DNA from: Pseudarthrobacter oxydans
GTDB lineage: Bacteria > Actinomycetota > Actinomycetes > Actinomycetales > Micrococcaceae
Length of the DNA: 64,000 nt
Assembly: GCF_030812335.1 (NCBI RefSeq)
Contig: NZ_JAUSSN010000005.1
Span: 62,001-126,000 of the forward strand
Direction: 5' to 3'
The position numbers and the translations under genes were made by a program. The notes under the pieces were generated by a model. The model did no database searches and was not told where the DNA came from. It saw only the letters and a program-made list of their open reading frames with translations. Positions 49,538 to 59,392 of the stretch are shown in pieces. The first letter of the stretch is position 1. The number at the start of each line of letters is the position of its first letter.

Positions 49538-51877
49538 CTAGCCGAAGTACTTCGGCAGGGTGGCCTCGTGGGCTTCGCGGAGGGATTCGAGGTTCATGGT
49601 CTCGACGCCGGTGATCTCCAGCGTGCCGCCCTCAGCGTCGACGACGCCGATCCGCAGATGCGGGAAGCCGCGGGCGGTGCACATGTCCGTGAAGCGGATC
49701 TCCTCGGAGCGGGGCACAGCCACGATGGCGCGGCCCTGCGTCTCGGAGAACAGCGCTGTGAACAGGTCCACGCCGTCGCGGTCCAGGATATCCTGGAGCG
49801 CGACCCGGGCACCCACGCCGTAGCGCAGCGAGGACTCCACGAGGGCAGCCGCTAGGCCGCCTTCGGAGAGGTCGTGCGCGGAGTCCACCATGCCGTCGCG
49901 GGAGGCGTTGATCAGGATCTCACCCAGGGCGCGCTCGGCGGCGAGGTCAACCTTGGGCGGCAGGCCGCCGAGGTGTCCGCGCATGTTGGACCATTCGGAG
50001 CCGTCCAGTTCCGCCGCCGTGGTGCCGAGCAGGTAGATGGCCTGGCCGTCTTCCTTCCAGCCCGACGGCGTGCGGCGGGCGACGTCGTCGAACTTGCCGA
50101 GCACGGCCACCACGGGGGACGGGTGGATGGGGGTGGTGCCGGTCTGGTTGTACAGCGAGACGTTGCCGCCGGTGACCGGGATGCCCAGCACCATGCAGGC
50201 GTCCGACAGCCCGCGGATGGCTTCGGCCAGCTGCCACATCACGTCGGGGTCCTCGGGGGAGCCGAAGTTCAGGCAGTCGCTGACCGCCATCGGCACGGCA
50301 CCGGAGGTGGCGACGTTGCGGTACGCCTCGGCCAGCGCCAGCTGCGCACCGTGGTACGGGTCGAGGTAGGTGTAGCGGCCGTTGGCGTCGGTGGCCAGGG
50401 CCACGCCCAGACCGGTTTCCTCGTCCACGCGGACCACGCCGGCGTCGTCCGGGAACGCCATGGCGGTGTTGCCGCCCACGTAGCGGTCGTACTGGTTGGT
50501 GATCCAGGACTTGTCGCACATGTTCGGTGAGGCGACGAGTTCGGTGATGGCGGCGGCCAGTTCCGCGGGGCCGGACGGGCGGCCGGCGTCCTGCACGGAC
50601 CCGGTGAAGGCATCGGCCTGCACGGCGTCCTGCCACTCGGGGCGGGCGTACGGGCGGTCGTAGACCGGACCGTCGTGGGCTACGGTGCGCGGGTCGACGT
50701 CGACGATAACGTCGCCTTCCCAGGTGATGATGAGGCGGCCGGTATCCGTCACCTCGCCGAGCCAGGAGTACTCCACAGCCCACTTGTCCATGACCGCTTC
50801 AAACGCGGCGACGTTCTCCGGGGTGACCACGGCCATCATGCGTTCCTGCGACTCGGACATCAGGATTTCACCCGGGGTCAGGGTCGGGTCGCGGAGCAGG
50901 ACGGAGGTCAGCTCGACTTCCATGCCGCCGTCGCCGTTGGAGGCGAGCTCGGACGTGGCGCAGGAAATGCCGGCGGCGCCGAGGTCCTGGATGCCGTCCA
51001 CCAGGGAGCCCTTAAACAGCTCGAGGCAGCATTCGATCAGGACCTTCTCGGCGAAGGGGTCGCCGACCTGCACGGCGGGGCGCTTGGACGGCTTGGTGTC
51101 GTCGAAGGACTCCGAGGCCAGCACGGAGGCGCCGCCGATGCCGTCGCCGCCGGTGCGGGCGCCGAAAAGCACCACCTTGTTGCCCTTGCCGGAGGCATTG
51201 GCGAGGCGGATGTCCTCGTGCCGCATGACGCCGACGGCGAGGGCGTTGACCAGCGGGTTGCCCTGGTACACGGAGTCGAAGACCATTTCGCCGCCGATGT
51301 TCGGCAGGCCCAGGGAGTTCCCGTAGCCGCCGATGCCGGCCACGGCGCCGTGCATGACGCGGGCCGTGTCCGGGTGGTCAATGGCGCCGAAACGCAGCGG
51401 GTCCATTACAGCCACCGGGCGGGCGCCCATCGAGATGATGTCGCGGACAATGCCGCCGATGCCAGTCGCGGCGCCCTGGTAGGGCTCCACGAACGACGGC
51501 GAGTTGTGGGACTCGATCTTGAACGTCACGGCCCAGCCGTCGCCCAGGTTGGTGACACCGGCGTTTTCGCCGATGCCCACCAGCATGTCCTTCTTCATCT
51601 CGTCGGTGACCTTTTCGCCGAACTGGCGCAGGTGGTTCTTCGAGGATTTGTAGGAGCAGTGCTCGCTCCACATCACGGAGTACATGGCGAGTTCGGCGCC
51701 GGTCGGGCGGCGGCCCAGGACCTTGACGACCTCGTCGAACTCGTTCTGCTTCAGGCCGAGTTCGGCCCAGGGGAGTTCGACGTCCGGGGTCTTGGCCGCG
51801 TTCTCGACGGTGTCGATGTTGAACTTCTTGGTCTCGGTGGCGGTGCCGGCCGTCCGGCCAGTCGACGTCTCCGTCAT
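49538..51877 (-). CDS. purL: Phosphoribosylformylglycinamidine synthase subunit PurL
   Basis: 779-residue small-type PurL that makes FGAM from FGAR, ATP and ammonia delivered by PurQ. Key segments: [21 protein letters not shown] start region, [21 protein letters not shown] (20 residues of the active site), [30 protein letters not shown] and [16 protein letters not shown]. The ATG at 51877 overlaps the purQ stop by 4 nt. An open frame to 52234 extends upstream in a different gene's territory and is not part of it. Confidence 0.97.
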   Translation of the reverse strand: MTETSTGRTAGTATETKKFNIDTVENAAKTPDVELPWAELGLKQNEFDEVVKVLGRRPTGAELAMYSVMWSEHCSYKSSKNHLRQFGEKVTDEMKKDMLVGIGENAGVTNLGDGWAVTFKIESHNSPSFVEPYQGAATGIGGIVRDIISMGARPVAVMDPLRFGAIDHPDTARVMHGAVAGIGGYGNSLGLPNIGGEMVFDSVYQGNPLVNALAVGVMRHEDIRLANASGKGNKVVLFGARTGGDGIGGASVLASESFDDTKPSKRPAVQVGDPFAEKVLIECCLELFKGSLVDGIQDLGAAGISCATSELASNGDGGMEVELTSVLLRDPTLTPGEILMSESQERMMAVVTPENVAAFEAVMDKWAVEYSWLGEVTDTGRLIITWEGDVIVDVDPRTVAHDGPVYDRPYARPEWQDAVQADAFTGSVQDAGRPSGPAELAAAITELVASPNMCDKSWITNQYDRYVGGNTAMAFPDDAGVVRVDEETGLGVALATDANGRYTYLDPYHGAQLALAEAYRNVATSGAVPMAVSDCLNFGSPEDPDVMWQLAEAIRGLSDACMVLGIPVTGGNVSLYNQTGTTPIHPSPVVAVLGKFDDVARRTPSGWKEDGQAIYLLGTTAAELDGSEWSNMRGHLGGLPPKVDLAAERALGEILINASRDGMVDSAHDLSEGGLAAALVESSLRYGVGARVALQDILDRDGVDLFTALFSETQGRAIVAVPRSEEIRFTDMCTARGFPHLRIGVVDAEGGTLEITGVETMNLESLREAHEATLPKYFG

Positions 51878-52644
51878 TTGTTGTCTCCCACGATCTTGTT
51901 CAGGACAGAGGTGAAGAAGCCGAGGCCCTCGGTGCCGGAGCCGATTTCGGGCCCGAAACCGGCCTCGACGGCGTGCTCCGGGTGCGGCATGAGGCCCACC
52001 ACGTTGCCCGCGGCGTTGGAAATGCCGGCGATGTCGCGGCGGGAGCCGTTCGGGTTGAAGCCGACATAGCGGAACACGACCCGGCCCTCGGCCTCCAGGG
52101 CATCGAGGGTCTTCTCGTCCGCGATGTACTGGCCGTCCTGGTTCTTCAGCGGCACAGTGATTTCCTGGCCGACGGCGTAGTCCCGGGTCCAGTCGGTGGT
52201 GTTGTTCTCCACGCGCAGGATCTGGTCGCGGCACATGAACAACAGGCCGTCGTTCTTGATCATCGAGCCGGGCAGCAGGTGCGACTCGGTGAGGATCTGG
52301 AAGCCGTTGCAGATGCCCAGGACGGGCAGCCTGGCGTCCGAGTTGGCGGCGTCGATGATCCTGGCCATGAGCGGCGCGAACCGGGAGATGGCGCCGGCAC
52401 GCAAGTAATCGCCGTAGGAGAAACCGCCGGGAATCACGACGGCGTCGACGTCGCCGAGGGTGGTGTCGGCGTGCCAGAGAGGCACGGCGGCGGCGCCGGC
52501 CAGGCGGACCGCGCGGACGGCGTCGCGGTCGTCCAGGGTGCCGGGGAACGTGACAACGCCGATCCTCGCACCCGTGAGCTTGCGAACATCAGGAGCTTGA
52601 TCGGCGACGGCGACGGCCTCGCCGATCAGGGGAAGTTCAGTCAT
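51874..52644 (-). CDS. purQ: Phosphoribosylformylglycinamidine synthase subunit PurQ
   Basis: 256-residue class I glutaminase that supplies ammonia to PurL. The nucleophile cysteine is in [15 protein letters not shown], the oxyanion region in [17 protein letters not shown], and the histidine in [11 protein letters not shown]. About 20 extra N-terminal residues precede [10 protein letters not shown], where most homologues begin, so a later start is possible. It lies 1 nt after purS and overlaps purL. Confidence 0.96.
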   Translation of the reverse strand: MTELPLIGEAVAVADQAPDVRKLTGARIGVVTFPGTLDDRDAVRAVRLAGAAAVPLWHADTTLGDVDAVVIPGGFSYGDYLRAGAISRFAPLMARIIDAANSDARLPVLGICNGFQILTESHLLPGSMIKNDGLLFMCRDQILRVENNTTDWTRDYAVGQEITVPLKNQDGQYIADEKTLDALEAEGRVVFRYVGFNPNGSRRDIAGISNAAGNVVGLMPHPEHAVEAGFGPEIGSGTEGLGFFTSVLNKIVGDNK

Positions 52645-52645
52645 C

Positions 52646-52897
52646 TCAGGCCTCGACGACCTCGACGTTGACGACGTCCTCGATGACCGGGTTGGACAGC
52701 AGGGTCTCGGCGGCGTTCCGGGCCTGGGCCAGGATCTCCTCCGTCACCTCGCCATCGACCGTGAGTTCAAAGCGCTTGCCCTGGCGGACAGAACTAAACG
52801 CGGTGAAGCCCAGACGAGGGAGTGCACCCACGATGGCCTTCCCCTGCGGGTCGAGAATCTCGGGCTTGGGCATGACGTCGACAACGATCCGGGGCAT
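52646..52897 (-). CDS. purS: Phosphoribosylformylglycinamidine synthase subunit PurS
   Basis: 83-residue structural subunit bridging PurL and PurQ ([51 protein letters not shown]). The ATG at 52897 follows AGGAG. First gene of the purSQL operon. Confidence 0.96.
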   Translation of the reverse strand: MPRIVVDVMPKPEILDPQGKAIVGALPRLGFTAFSSVRQGKRFELTVDGEVTEEILAQARNAAETLLSNPVIEDVVNVEVVEA

Positions 52898-53196
52898 CCG
52901 GCAACTCCTGTGCGTGAGCATTGGGTAAGGGCGCAGCGGAGTGATGCCGTCTCACGCCGGTCCGCTGTGTGGTGAGGACTGCTTGATGAACACAGCGTGA
53001 AAGGGCGCTCCGCGAGCTTGCATGCCCATTCTACCGGCCGCGGCGCGTCCGGCCGCATTGGCGGCGGGAAGTGTGAACGAAGCTGCCCGGCCGCCCGGAC
53101 AGCACTCGGGGGGACGCCCACGTCAAACGCGCGGCGGCCCGGCCTGGCCTGCGCCGATCTATGGTCACACCGGTGCGCCGTCAGTAGGATGTGCGC

Positions 53197-53382
53197 ATGT
53201 CTGAGAAATCAAAATCCATGGTCTTGCCCGTCGTCGCTGCCGCCGTTTTCGCCGGCCTGGGCCGGATGGTGCTGCAAAAAATCAAAGCGGACCGCAAAGC
53301 CCGGGAAAGCAATGTCGCCGGGCCGCTGGATGACAAGACCCGCGAGTGGATCAGCGAAGTGGTCAGAACTCCCCGCCGGTAG
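53197..53382 (+). CDS. Small membrane protein
   Basis: 61 residues: a hydrophobic stretch SMVLPVVAAAVFAGLGRMVL near the N-terminus, a basic segment and a polar tail ending VVRTPRR. The ATG at 53197 lies 6 nt after TAGGAT (53185-53190), the leaderless pattern; a GTG at 53191 would abut the -10 and is unlikely. It diverges from purS. I do not recognise the family. Confidence 0.6.
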   Translation: MSEKSKSMVLPVVAAAVFAGLGRMVLQKIKADRKARESNVAGPLDDKTREWISEVVRTPRR

Positions 53383-53685
53383 CGGGCGCTGGAGTTCCCT
53401 GGCTCCCCAGTAGCGCCTCCGGAGCCCTGAGTCCGTCCCCGATCGGCCGACCCGGCAGGGCCGGCCGCGCCCCTCCGGGCGTGGCCGGTCCGCCGGGTCT
53501 TGTCGATTTGATTGACAAATTTTGATTTACCCTTTGTGGGCTATGTCATATCCGGCTCTCAGTCTGTACTGTATGAATCGGCTGGTATCCGTCGGGCCCG
53601 TGAGAGTCTCAGCTCTTTCTGTCCGGCCAGTCCGTTGACCCGGCACCACCGTCGGGACCGTTCCTTATGAAAGGTTCAACCACAC
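53383..53685. other. Intergenic region before the subtilase
   Basis: The first 110 nt hold a strong GC-rich hairpin: GACCCGGC (53449-53456) pairs with 53482-53489 and encloses a further GGCCGGCC-type stem, a probable terminator for the small membrane protein. From 53490 to 53580 the DNA becomes notably AT-rich (TTGATTGACAAATTTTGATT) and probably contains the subtilase promoter. TTGACA at 53512-53517 has no -10 at a standard distance. No gene seen. Confidence 0.5.
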
Positions 53686-56600
53686 GTGAAATCACCAGGA
53701 AAGAGCTTCCTTCGAAGCGGGGGACTCCGGAGGGCCATGGCACTGACCCTGGGCTTGCCGGTCCTCTTGTCAACAGTCGCGATCGCGCCCGCCACCGCGG
53801 CACCGGGATCCACCGTTGCCCAGGTTGCACAGAAGAATCTGGATCCCAGCAGCTACCCGGACGGGCGCTACATCGTCCAGCTGGCTGAGAAGCCGGCAGC
53901 GAGCTACGAAGGCAGCACGCCTGGTTTTGCGGCCACCAAGCCGGCGACAGGCAAGAAACTCGACGCCGGGAAGGCCGAGGTCAAGCAGTACCGGGCCCAC
54001 CTGGAAAAGAAGCAGGCCGAGATCGCCGGACAGCAGGGCGTGCAGATCAAGCGCCAGTTCTCCGCAGCCGTCAACGGCTTCAGCGCCACGCTCACCACGG
54101 ACCAGGCCCTCCAGCTCGCCAAGGATCCCAGCGTCCTGATGGTTTCCCCCGACACGGAAAACGCCCCGGATTACTCCAGCACCGATTTCCTGAAGCTCAG
54201 CGGCGAAAACGGCACCTGGAACACCAAGTTCGGCGGCCAGGACGGTGCCGGCAAGGGCGTCGTCGTCGGCGTCATCGACACCGGGTACACCCCGGGCAGC
54301 GCCTTCTTCGCCGGCGAAGAGGTCAAGCCCCTCGTCGGCAAACCCGTCGTTGGTGTGCCGTACAAGACGGCCGACGGCAAAATTGCAATGCTCAAGTCCG
54401 ACGGAGAAATCTTCGCCGGTGAGTGCCAGGCGGGCGAGGACTTCGACGGTTCGGCCTGCAACTCCAAGGTCCTCAGCGCCCACTACTTCTCGGAGGACTT
54501 CGAGGCGAACGTGCCCCCGGCCAACCGTGCTCCGGAGGAGCTGTTGTCCCCGGTCGACGTCGACAGCCACGGCACCCACACCGGCAGCACCGCCGTGGGC
54601 AACGCCAACATCGAGACGTTCGTCGACGGCCGCAGCTTTGGCTTGACCAGCGGCATCGCGCCCGCCGCAAAGCTCTCCGTGTACAAGGTCTGCTGGGAAG
54701 ACACCGACCCGAACACCGGCGGCTGCTACAGCTCCGCGTCCGTGGCCGCCGTCGAACAGGCCATTGAGGACGGGGTGGATGTGCTGAACTACTCCATCTC
54801 CGGCTCCGCGACGTCCGTGATCGATCCCGTTTCGGTGGCCTTCCTGAGCGCCTCCACCGCGGGAATCTTCGTCGCCGCGTCAGCCGGAAACTCCGGACCG
54901 ACGGCCAGCACCGTCAACCACGGCGGCCCTTGGGTCACCACGGTTGCGGCCAGCAGTTTCTCCCAGGAGCTCCAGGGCACGGTTGAATTCGCCGACGGCG
55001 CCAAGTTCCGCGGCGCCAGCATCATGAACAAAGAGGTCAAGGACGCTGGCGTCGTGCTGGCTGCCGACGCGGCCGCAGCGTCCCCGCCGTCGTCCCCCGC
55101 GCTGTGCGGGCCCGGCACGCTGGACCCGGCGAAGGTCGCCGGCAAGGTCGTCGTCTGCGACCGTGGTGTTGTCGACCGCGTCGCCAAGAGCGCCGAGGTC
55201 GCCCGCGGCGGCGGCGTCGGGATGATCCTGGTGAACCTCAGCAGCTCCTCGCTGGACACGGACAAGCACGCCGTCCCGACCGTTCACGTGAACCCGCCGG
55301 CCACCGAGGCCATCAAGGCCAAGGTCACCGCCAACCCGGCCCTCACGGTGTCACTGGTAGCCAAGGACACCACCGGGCTGGCGCTGGAGGCTCAGCCGCA
55401 GATCGCCGGATTCTCCTCCCGCGGGCCGCTGCTGGCCACCGGCTCCGACCTGCTCAAGCCTGACGTCGCCGCCCCCGGCGTCGCCGTCCTGGCCGGCGTC
55501 TCACCGATCGGCACGGGCGGCGACGACTTCGGATTCCTGTCCGGTACGTCCATGGCCGCGCCGCATGTTGCCGGCTTCGGCGCCCTGCTCCTGGGCAAGA
55601 ACCCGAACTGGTCCCCGGCCACGGTGAAGTCCGCCATGATGACCACGGCAGGCAATGTGGTCAACGCTGACGGCTCCAAGAACACCGACGTCCACGCCAC
55701 CGGCGCGGGCCAGGTGGATCCGGCACGCATGGTCGATCCGGGTCTGGTCTACGACGCGAACCTCGGGGACTACCTGAAGTTCATCCAGGGCACGGGGGTC
55801 AACATTGGCCAAGCGTCCAGCACCCTTCCGCGGGATATGAACGTTCCGTCCTTCTCGCTGGGCAGCCTGACCGGAAAAATCACCGTGACCCGCACGCTGA
55901 CTGCCCTGACCCCGGGCGTCTACAAGGTCCAGGCGAATGTGCCCGGCATCAAGGTCAGCGTGGCTCCGGCCTCCCTGAACTTCAAGGCCGCCGGCGAGAA
56001 GAAGACCTTCAAGGTGAGCTTCGAAAACAAGGGAGCCGCTCTGGCCCAGTTCGCTATGGGCTCCCTGAGCTGGGAGGGCGCGGGCAAGACCGTCACCTCG
56101 CCGATCGCAGTCCGTCCGCAGTCCGTCCTGGCTGCCAAGGAGGTCTCCTTCACCTCGGAGGCCGGCACCGGCTCCGGTGACATCAACGTTGTCTCCGGCA
56201 CCGACAAGCCGATCTCGATGACGCTGGATGGACTCTCCAAAGCGGATTCCTCCGCAGTGGAACTGATCCCGGGTGCGTTTACCGGCCGTGCTGACGCCTC
56301 AACGTTCGTCAAGACGGTGCAGGTCCCTGCCGGTGTCCCGCTGGCCAAGTTCTCGGTCATCTCCTCTGACGAGGCCTCGGACTTCGACATGTGGGTGGTC
56401 ACCCCCCGGGGTGTCGAGCAGGTCGCCACGGCGTCGGCCAGCGAGTCGCTGTCCATCCCGAACCCGGCAGCCGGCTCGTACACGATCTACGCGAACCTGT
56501 ACTCCAGCCCGGGTAACCAGGCCACCAAGGCATCGGTGGACGCGGCTGTCCTCGGCGCCAATGAGAAGAATGCGACGCTCACGCCGAACCCGCTGGTGCT

Positions 56601-56820
56601 GCCCAACGGCGAGGCCGGCAAGGTCACGCTGAACTGGACCGGCCTTGAGCCCGGCTCCTACATCGGACGGGTCACCTTTGCCGGAACCAGTGAGCCGACG
56701 TTCGTCAGCGTCCTGGTGAATGGCGCCGGCGAGGCTGCGGTCGCGCCGACGTCGGACGGCTCGGCCGGGCTGTCCAAGTTCCTGAACCAGGAGCTGGACC
56801 GCCCGAACAACGCCATCTAG
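53686..56820 (+). CDS. Secreted S8 family subtilisin-like protease
   Basis: 1044-residue exported serine protease. A signal peptide covers residues 1-39 (ending APATAAPG). An I9-type propeptide follows (RYIVQLAEKPAASY to about 160). The catalytic domain has D198 (GVIDTGYTPG), H295 (DSHGTHTGS), oxyanion N402 (ASAGNSGP) and S622 (SGTSMAAPH). A PA domain is inserted between H and S (about 440-560). The C-terminal 340 residues contain fibronectin-like and pre-peptidase-type domains, as in plant cucumisin-like subtilases. The GTG start at 53686 gives a proper signal peptide; GAAAGG lies about 13 nt upstream. It converges with an operon encoding subtilisin-inhibitor-like proteins. Confidence 0.93.
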   Translation: MKSPGKSFLRSGGLRRAMALTLGLPVLLSTVAIAPATAAPGSTVAQVAQKNLDPSSYPDGRYIVQLAEKPAASYEGSTPGFAATKPATGKKLDAGKAEVKQYRAHLEKKQAEIAGQQGVQIKRQFSAAVNGFSATLTTDQALQLAKDPSVLMVSPDTENAPDYSSTDFLKLSGENGTWNTKFGGQDGAGKGVVVGVIDTGYTPGSAFFAGEEVKPLVGKPVVGVPYKTADGKIAMLKSDGEIFAGECQAGEDFDGSACNSKVLSAHYFSEDFEANVPPANRAPEELLSPVDVDSHGTHTGSTAVGNANIETFVDGRSFGLTSGIAPAAKLSVYKVCWEDTDPNTGGCYSSASVAAVEQAIEDGVDVLNYSISGSATSVIDPVSVAFLSASTAGIFVAASAGNSGPTASTVNHGGPWVTTVAASSFSQELQGTVEFADGAKFRGASIMNKEVKDAGVVLAADAAAASPPSSPALCGPGTLDPAKVAGKVVVCDRGVVDRVAKSAEVARGGGVGMILVNLSSSSLDTDKHAVPTVHVNPPATEAIKAKVTANPALTVSLVAKDTTGLALEAQPQIAGFSSRGPLLATGSDLLKPDVAAPGVAVLAGVSPIGTGGDDFGFLSGTSMAAPHVAGFGALLLGKNPNWSPATVKSAMMTTAGNVVNADGSKNTDVHATGAGQVDPARMVDPGLVYDANLGDYLKFIQGTGVNIGQASSTLPRDMNVPSFSLGSLTGKITVTRTLTALTPGVYKVQANVPGIKVSVAPASLNFKAAGEKKTFKVSFENKGAALAQFAMGSLSWEGAGKTVTSPIAVRPQSVLAAKEVSFTSEAGTGSGDINVVSGTDKPISMTLDGLSKADSSAVELIPGAFTGRADASTFVKTVQVPAGVPLAKFSVISSDEASDFDMWVVTPRGVEQVATASASESLSIPNPAAGSYTIYANLYSSPGNQATKASVDAAVLGANEKNATLTPNPLVLPNGEAGKVTLNWTGLEPGSYIGRVTFAGTSEPTFVSVLVNGAGEAAVAPTSDGSAGLSKFLNQELDRPNNAI

Positions 56821-56841
56821 GCGGAGTCCAACCCTGATAGC

Positions 56842-56885
56842 AAAGGCCAATGGCCGGCGGTTTCCACCGCCGGCCATTGGCCTTT
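56842..56885. terminator. Bidirectional terminator between subtilase and inhibitor operon
   Basis: Perfect 19-bp arms (56842-56860 and 56867-56885) around a 6-nt loop start with AAA and end with TTT, so it can act on both convergent transcripts. Confidence 0.8.
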
Positions 56886-56939
56886 AAGCTGCCATTCAGA
56901 CTTCCGGTGGGGCCAACACTGGCGTTCCGCGGGGGCGGC

Positions 56940-57302
56940 TCAGATCGCTCCGGTGGAGCCCGCAACTCCGCCCAGCAGCGGCGCCATGGTGCGCCAGCGG
57001 GCGATCTCGCAGCCGTCGGTGCGGCTGAACTCGCTGCTGACTTCCCGGCCCAGGAACCAGCCGGTCACCACGGCGACCTGCGGGCCGCCGTACTGCTGGG
57101 TGCACAGCTTCGGCGGGCCAGGCTTGGGGAAGAAGATGTCCTCCCCGTGCTGCGTGACTGCCGCGAGGGCGGCGGCGGAATCCGGCAGGGTGCAGCCCTC
57201 GGCGAGGGCTCCACCGCTGGCCTCCAGCCGGAAGACGTGCTCCGGGGCGCCGGGGGCCTCGGTCAGGCGGATGGTGAGATCGATCTCGTGGGCGGCGGTC
57301 AT
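56940..57302 (-). CDS. Subtilisin-inhibitor-like (SSI family-like) protein, cytoplasmic form
   Basis: 120 residues resembling the Streptomyces subtilisin inhibitor fold: a C-x-L-P segment (GCTLPDSAAAL), PKLCTQQYGGPQVAVVTGWF and GREVSSEFSRTDGCEIARW, giving three visible cysteines. The second half closely matches the lipoprotein at 58254 (YGGPQ-A-VTG, then F-RDGCEIA-W). It has no signal peptide, unlike true SSI. The ATG at 57302 overlaps the stop of the upstream gene (ATGA). Whether it inhibits a protease is unproven. Confidence 0.7.
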   Translation of the reverse strand: MTAAHEIDLTIRLTEAPGAPEHVFRLEASGGALAEGCTLPDSAAALAAVTQHGEDIFFPKPGPPKLCTQQYGGPQVAVVTGWFLGREVSSEFSRTDGCEIARWRTMAPLLGGVAGSTGAI

Positions 57303-58297
57303 TGCTGTCCTTCCGTGCGTTCGGGAGCAGGTCCGGGGCCGGAACCCGCCGACTGGAGCAGGGGCGTGAGCTCCCGCAGCAGCCGGCGCCGCAGCTCCTG
57401 CGATTCGTCGGAGAAGGCCCGCTGGTGCTCAACGTACTCGGCCTTTCCTTCTGCCGTTTCGATCAGGATGGCGGGATATCCCCATTCCTCCAGGTCGTAG
57501 GGTGACGCCTGCATGTCCATGGCCCTGATCCGCCAGGACAGCTCGAAGCAGTCCATCACCAGGTCGCTGGGCAGCAGCGGCGCGAGTTTGTAGGCCCACT
57601 TGTACAGGTCCATGTTGGCGTGCAGGCACCCCGGCTGTTCCATGCTCCGCTGGTTCTCCCGGCTCGGCGCCAGGCTGTTCAGCGGCACGGCGTCCGGCGT
57701 GTAGAAGCGGAAGGCATCGAAGTGCGAGCAGCGGATCCGGTTCTCCTCCACCACCTCGTCGGTCCGATCGGAGCCGAGCCGCAGCTGGAGGTACTCGTGC
57801 CGGAGCTCGAATTTGTCCTGCCGGTACACCATCGCCCACTCGTGCAGCCCGAAGCAGCCGAACTGCGCCGGCCGCGCCGCCGTCCCGGCCAGGATAATTC
57901 CGGCGAACTGCAGTGCGTCCCGCCGGTCCCGGACGAACGCCTCGACGTCGACCGTGACGGCCGCGCTGCCCGGCAGCAGGCCGGCGGCGGCGAGTTCGCC
58001 GTCGTCGGGCGTGCGGTAGTACTTCCAGCCGGTGCGCTCCGCCGCGTCGGGACCGGAGAGCACGACGCCGGCACCCGGGTGCCAGCGCAGCAGCTGGCCC
58101 GGCTTCTGGGTGTAGTAGGTGAAGAGGAAGTCCTCGACCGGGTGCTTCCGCCCGGCGGACCGCCGGGCGAGGTAGGGATCCGCATAGCGCCGGACTCGCG
58201 CCTGATGAGCGGCCTGGCGCTGCAGCCAGGCTTCCTGGGGGAGGCAGTGCAGCTTAGACAGCCCCGCCGGTCGAGCCAAGGACGTCCTTGGCGGCAT
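57299..58297 (-). CDS. Conserved protein, annotated in relatives as 3-methyladenine DNA glycosylase
   Basis: 332-residue soluble protein (KHPVEDFLFTYYTQKPGQLLRWHPG; FGLHEWAMVYRQDKFELRHEY split by short variable stretches; CSHFDAFRFYTPDAVPLNSL; PGCLHANMDLYKWAYKLAPLLPS). I recall this family being labelled 3-methyladenine DNA glycosylase in actinobacterial genomes, but I see no helix-hairpin-helix or AAG-type motif that proves it. Start uncertain: ATG at 58297 overlaps the end of the upstream lipoprotein gene by 44 nt, and no good ribosome site is visible. It is the middle gene of a three-gene operon. Confidence 0.6.
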   Translation of the reverse strand: MPPRTSLARPAGLSKLHCLPQEAWLQRQAAHQARVRRYADPYLARRSAGRKHPVEDFLFTYYTQKPGQLLRWHPGAGVVLSGPDAAERTGWKYYRTPDDGELAAAGLLPGSAAVTVDVEAFVRDRRDALQFAGIILAGTAARPAQFGCFGLHEWAMVYRQDKFELRHEYLQLRLGSDRTDEVVEENRIRCSHFDAFRFYTPDAVPLNSLAPSRENQRSMEQPGCLHANMDLYKWAYKLAPLLPSDLVMDCFELSWRIRAMDMQASPYDLEEWGYPAILIETAEGKAEYVEHQRAFSDESQELRRRLLRELTPLLQSAGSGPGPAPERTEGQQ

Positions 58298-58811
58298 TCC
58301 AGGCCGCGATCTCGCAGCCGTCGCGCAGCGTGAAGGTCGCTTCGACCGCCCGGCCGTCCACCACGCCCGTGACCGTGGCCTCCTGCGGGCCGCCGTACTG
58401 CATGGTGCAGGCCTGGTCCGTTGGCCGGGGCGCGGGACTGAGCACCGCCGCGTTGTTCTTTACGGCCAGGCAGGCCGCGGCAGCATCGGGATGCTGACTC
58501 TCGGCGGCCGGGACCCCGCCCTGGCAGACAAGGGTGAAGTTCGCGGGTGTGCCCGTCTCGGACGGCTTGACCATGATCGCCAGTTCGGCGTTGCCTTCCC
58601 CGGGACCGGAGGTCACGGGTACGGCAGACGGCGAGGGGGCCGGCGTCGTCGTTTCAGTGTCCGGCGAGGGGGTGGCCGTAGCGGAGGGGCTTGCCTCCGT
58701 CGGGCCGGGGGACGTGGCCGACGGCGACGGGGTTCCGCCGCCCGGCGTGCAGGCGGCCAGTCCGGCTACCGCCATCAGAACGAGCGCCGCGTGGCTCAGT
58801 TGCTTGCGCAT
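58254..58811 (-). CDS. Lipoprotein with subtilisin-inhibitor-like domain
   Basis: 185 residues. A signal peptide with lipobox GLAAC places the lipidated cysteine at residue 21. A Pro/Ser/Thr-rich linker of about 50 residues follows. The C-terminal domain has FTLVCQGG, QHPDAAAACLAV, ACTMQYGGPQEATVTG and LRDGCEIAAWN, so four cysteines are spaced as in SSI-type inhibitors (HPxxxxAC and YxPV-like core). The start at 58811 follows AGGAGG; the frame opens slightly earlier at 58835. It would display an inhibitor-like domain on the outer face of the membrane. The nearby convergent subtilase is a natural candidate target. Confidence 0.75.
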   Translation of the reverse strand: MRKQLSHAALVLMAVAGLAACTPGGGTPSPSATSPGPTEASPSATATPSPDTETTTPAPSPSAVPVTSGPGEGNAELAIMVKPSETGTPANFTLVCQGGVPAAESQHPDAAAACLAVKNNAAVLSPAPRPTDQACTMQYGGPQEATVTGVVDGRAVEATFTLRDGCEIAAWNAAKDVLGSTGGAV

Positions 58812-58838
58812 CAGCAGTCCTCCTGTGTTTTGCACAGT

Positions 58839-59312
58839 CTACCGCCGAGCCGGGCCGTTGGGACCAGCCTTCGTGGCCGCAATCAGATCCATCATGGAGG
58901 CGTGCAGCTGGCTGACCTGTTCACGGGTCAGGCCCAGCCGGTCCATCATGGTGCCGGGCACAGCGGTGGCCTGCTGCCGCAGCGCAGCTCCTTGCGGGGT
59001 CAGTCCCACGGCAAGGGTCCGTTCGTCGCCGGGCACCCGCTGGCGCGTGATGAAGCCGGCCGCTTCCAGACGGCGCAGCAGGGGCGAAATCGTTGCGGGC
59101 TCCTGGGCGAGGGCCTCGCTGATGTCGCGCACGGAGCGGGGGCTGGACTCCCAGAGGCACAGCATCACCAGGTACTGGGGGTGGGTGAGTCCGAGCCTGT
59201 CCAGCACCGGCTTGTACGCGCCGACGACGCTGCGGGATGCCACCGTGAGCGCGAAACAAAGCTGGTGCTCCAGCAGGAGGTCGTCCTGGGTTCCGTCGGT
59301 CACATCCGCCAC
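58839..59312 (-). CDS. MarR family regulator, OhrR-like
   Basis: 157-residue winged-helix repressor. The N-terminal LLEHQLCFALTVASRSV places C19 in the position of the peroxide-sensing cysteine of OhrR; LTHPQYLVMLCLWE and VRDISEALAQEPATISPLLRRLE form the DNA-binding part, followed by the wing RQRVPGDERTLAVGLT. It diverges from a small gene at 59393 with a palindrome between them, so it likely represses that promoter and its own. No ohr gene is visible in the window, so peroxide sensing is inferred from the cysteine only. Confidence 0.85.
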   Translation of the reverse strand: MADVTDGTQDDLLLEHQLCFALTVASRSVVGAYKPVLDRLGLTHPQYLVMLCLWESSPRSVRDISEALAQEPATISPLLRRLEAAGFITRQRVPGDERTLAVGLTPQGAALRQQATAVPGTMMDRLGLTREQVSQLHASMMDLIAATKAGPNGPARR

Positions 59313-59331
59313 GTGGGCCCTCCTTGAATAG

Positions 59332-59343
59332 TTAGTGCACTAA
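59332..59343. promoter_or_regulatory. Probable OhrR/MarR operator
   Basis: TTAGTGCACTAA (59332-59343) is a perfect 12-bp palindrome in the divergent region. A looser relative, TTAGCGTACACTGA, follows at 59347-59360. The position fits autoregulation and control of the divergent small gene. Confidence 0.55.
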
Positions 59344-59392
59344 TCATTAGCGTACACTGATGGGAACGTCTCGTTCTTAGGAGTGGATAGTG

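Noticed and set aside
49538-52234. PurL extended by 119 codons at the N-terminus
   Set aside because: The extension is purQ in another frame; the ATG at 51877 overlapping the purQ stop gives a normal PurL N-terminus.
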